From NCBI GenBank assembly GCA_964451785.1, contig CAYVJG010000068.1:1-5753 (forward strand): DNA of 5,753 bases. Direction: 5' to 3'. The DNA comes from JAJYSO01 sp964451785 (GTDB lineage: Bacteria; Bacteroidota; Bacteroidia; Flavobacteriales; Flavobacteriaceae). The position numbers were made by a program, and so were the translations under genes. The notes under the pieces are model-generated. The model did not search any database, was not told where the DNA came from, and saw only the letters and a list, made by a program, of their open reading frames with translations. Position 1 is the stretch's first letter. Each line of letters begins with the position of its first letter. This document shows, piece by piece, positions 5,169 through 5,753 of the stretch.

Positions 5169-5686
5169 ACAAACTCACCCAGCCACTCCGAAGGTACTTT
5201 TGCCAACATATCATCTTCAATTTCTCCTTTTGTAATTTTGTAATCGCCGTTATTATCAAAAGAAGGGTTGGCCGCGGCTATTTTATACTGCATAGCGTAA
5301 GTACCGCCTAGCACGTAATCTCTAGGTTTACCCACTGCTGCCGGGTAAAAAGTGGTTAAATACAAGTCTATATAACTGTTTAGGCGGCTCCGGTAACGGC
5401 GGTAATATTCTTCTACAAAATCTAACTGCCGTAAAGCCGTCATGTTTTTTAAATCGTATATAGTGGTACCCAGCCACTCTGCCGTGTCGGGCATAAACTG
5501 AATTAACCCGGTGGCCAAGGTGTTTGGGTTTTGCACCGAAGGACTAAACGTGCGCGCACTTTCCCAATACATAATCTGCATTAACCAATTAGGGTTAATT
5601 CCTAAGCTTTTAGAAATACTAATCACTTTTTCAATAAAAGGCTCGCGATAAGCTGCCGGTACTTTATTTTGGTAAATTAATTTCAT
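5141..5686 (-). CDS. Lytic transglycosylase (SLT-like), phage muralytic protein
   Basis: The 181-aa product looks like a soluble SLT/lysozyme-fold enzyme that cleaves peptidoglycan glycan strands between MurNAc and GlcNAc. The likely catalytic Glu is E42 in MYWESA. It is followed by the SLT core motif ATGLIQFMP at 58-66 and a Tyr-rich helix (VEEYYRRYRSRLN, 91-103) leading to TTFYPAAVG at 111-119. Residues 144-155 (DNNGDYKITKGE) fit an EF-hand-like calcium loop. No signal peptide is seen. It may act in the tail tip during entry or in lysis. Next to fibre genes an entry role is attractive, and a membrane anchor from the frameshift at its end would suit lysis. The ATG at 5684-5686 is chosen for its match to the domain start. 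The same frame is open upstream to the window edge, so a longer protein cannot be excluded. Confidence 0.85.
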   Translation of the reverse strand: MKLIYQNKVPAAYREPFIEKVISISKSLGINPNWLMQIMYWESARTFSPSVQNPNTLATGLIQFMPDTAEWLGTTIYDLKNMTALRQLDFVEEYYRRYRSRLNSYIDLYLTTFYPAAVGKPRDYVLGGTYAMQYKIAAANPSFDNNGDYKITKGEIEDDMLAKVPSEWLGEFVKKKEKPHC

Positions 5687-5688
5687 CC

Positions 5689-5751
5689 TTACAATGTTAT
5701 TTTTTTTGCGTGTTTTTCTGCCGTTAGTATTAGTAGAGCTGTGGCCACTCC
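5689..5751 (-). CDS. C-terminal fragment of an upstream gene (tentative)
   Basis: One frame entering from the window edge reads 20 codons (GVATALLILTAEKHAKKITL) and stops at TAA 5689-5691, 2 nt before the transglycosylase ATG. That spacing fits the tight operon, and a short hydrophobic stretch followed by Lys residues could be the end of a small membrane protein. The evidence is thin: the transglycosylase frame is also open here (polar, Thr/Asn/Arg/Lys-rich), and the third frame stops earlier. No function can be given. Confidence 0.3.
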   Translation of the reverse strand, partial: GVATALLILTAEKHAKKITL

Positions 5752-5753
5752 GG

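Noticed and set aside
1029..5311. Several plus-strand ORFs of 65-112 codons (at 1029-1238, 2199-2537, 3113-3379, 4459-4671, 4699-4905 and 5114-5311).
   Set aside because: They lie antisense to well-supported genes, or span the TR/VR interval, show no recognisable motifs, and have composition typical of reverse-frame shadows.
1..5753. CRISPR array, tRNA, rRNA, insertion sequence or attachment site.
   Set aside because: No regularly spaced repeats, no tRNA-like cloverleaf, and no transposase or terminal inverted repeats were seen.

Overview
This is a tail-fibre and lysis segment of a tailed phage or prophage, carrying a complete diversity-generating retroelement (DGR). All supported genes lie on the minus strand and are tightly packed, with gaps of 1 to 12 nt or short overlaps, so transcription probably runs from high to low coordinates as one late operon. 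The host is most likely in the Bacteroidota. This rests on the A/T-rich DNA, A-rich leaders instead of strong Shine-Dalgarno sites, and the style of the tail-fibre proteins (MANWRT starts and an LTKTQKQQAQKNIG motif). It is an inference, not a proof.

In transcription order the layout is as follows. (1) The tail end of an unidentified gene lies at about 5689-5751. (2) A small SLT-type lytic transglycosylase (5141-5686) ends at an A9 run containing the -1 slippery heptamer A-AAA-AAG. A -1 shift there would replace the last five residues with a transmembrane helix and stop 3 nt before the next start codon. (3) A 59-aa tail-fibre-like protein (4902-5081) is absent from a simple long-ORF list. (4) A 254-aa tail-fibre or baseplate protein (4125-4889) follows. 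(5) A 528-aa DGR target (2534-4120) has a fibre-type N-terminus and a C-terminal formylglycine-generating-enzyme/C-type-lectin-like fold ending in the variable repeat (VR). (6) A noncoding interval contains the template repeat (TR, 2376-2494). (7) A DGR-type reverse transcriptase follows (1328-2281). (8) Two small genes overlap it and each other (1104-1331 and 809-1111). (9) A further tail-fibre gene (1-807) runs off the window.

The central result is the TR/VR pair. At a fixed offset of 160 nt, the unambiguous 112-nt core (TR 2383-2494, VR 2543-2654) has 16 mismatches. All 16 fall on template adenines (T on the + strand), and none falls on the 87 other positions. This adenine-specific pattern, next to an RT with the DGR signature IGNYLSQ and the YADD active site, supports an intact system that diversifies the receptor-binding tip of a tail protein. 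The virtual template peptide is rich in Asn (AAY codons). The present VR has turned many of these into Phe, Arg and Thr.

The genes fit one host-recognition and entry module: a muralytic protein, fibre proteins sharing end modules (MANWRT start, QLNF end), a hypervariable adhesin, and the RT that retargets it. The less expected items are the possible programmed frameshift giving the transglycosylase a membrane anchor, the two RT-coupled small genes where an Avd-type accessory might be expected, and the very A-rich 3' end of the TR.
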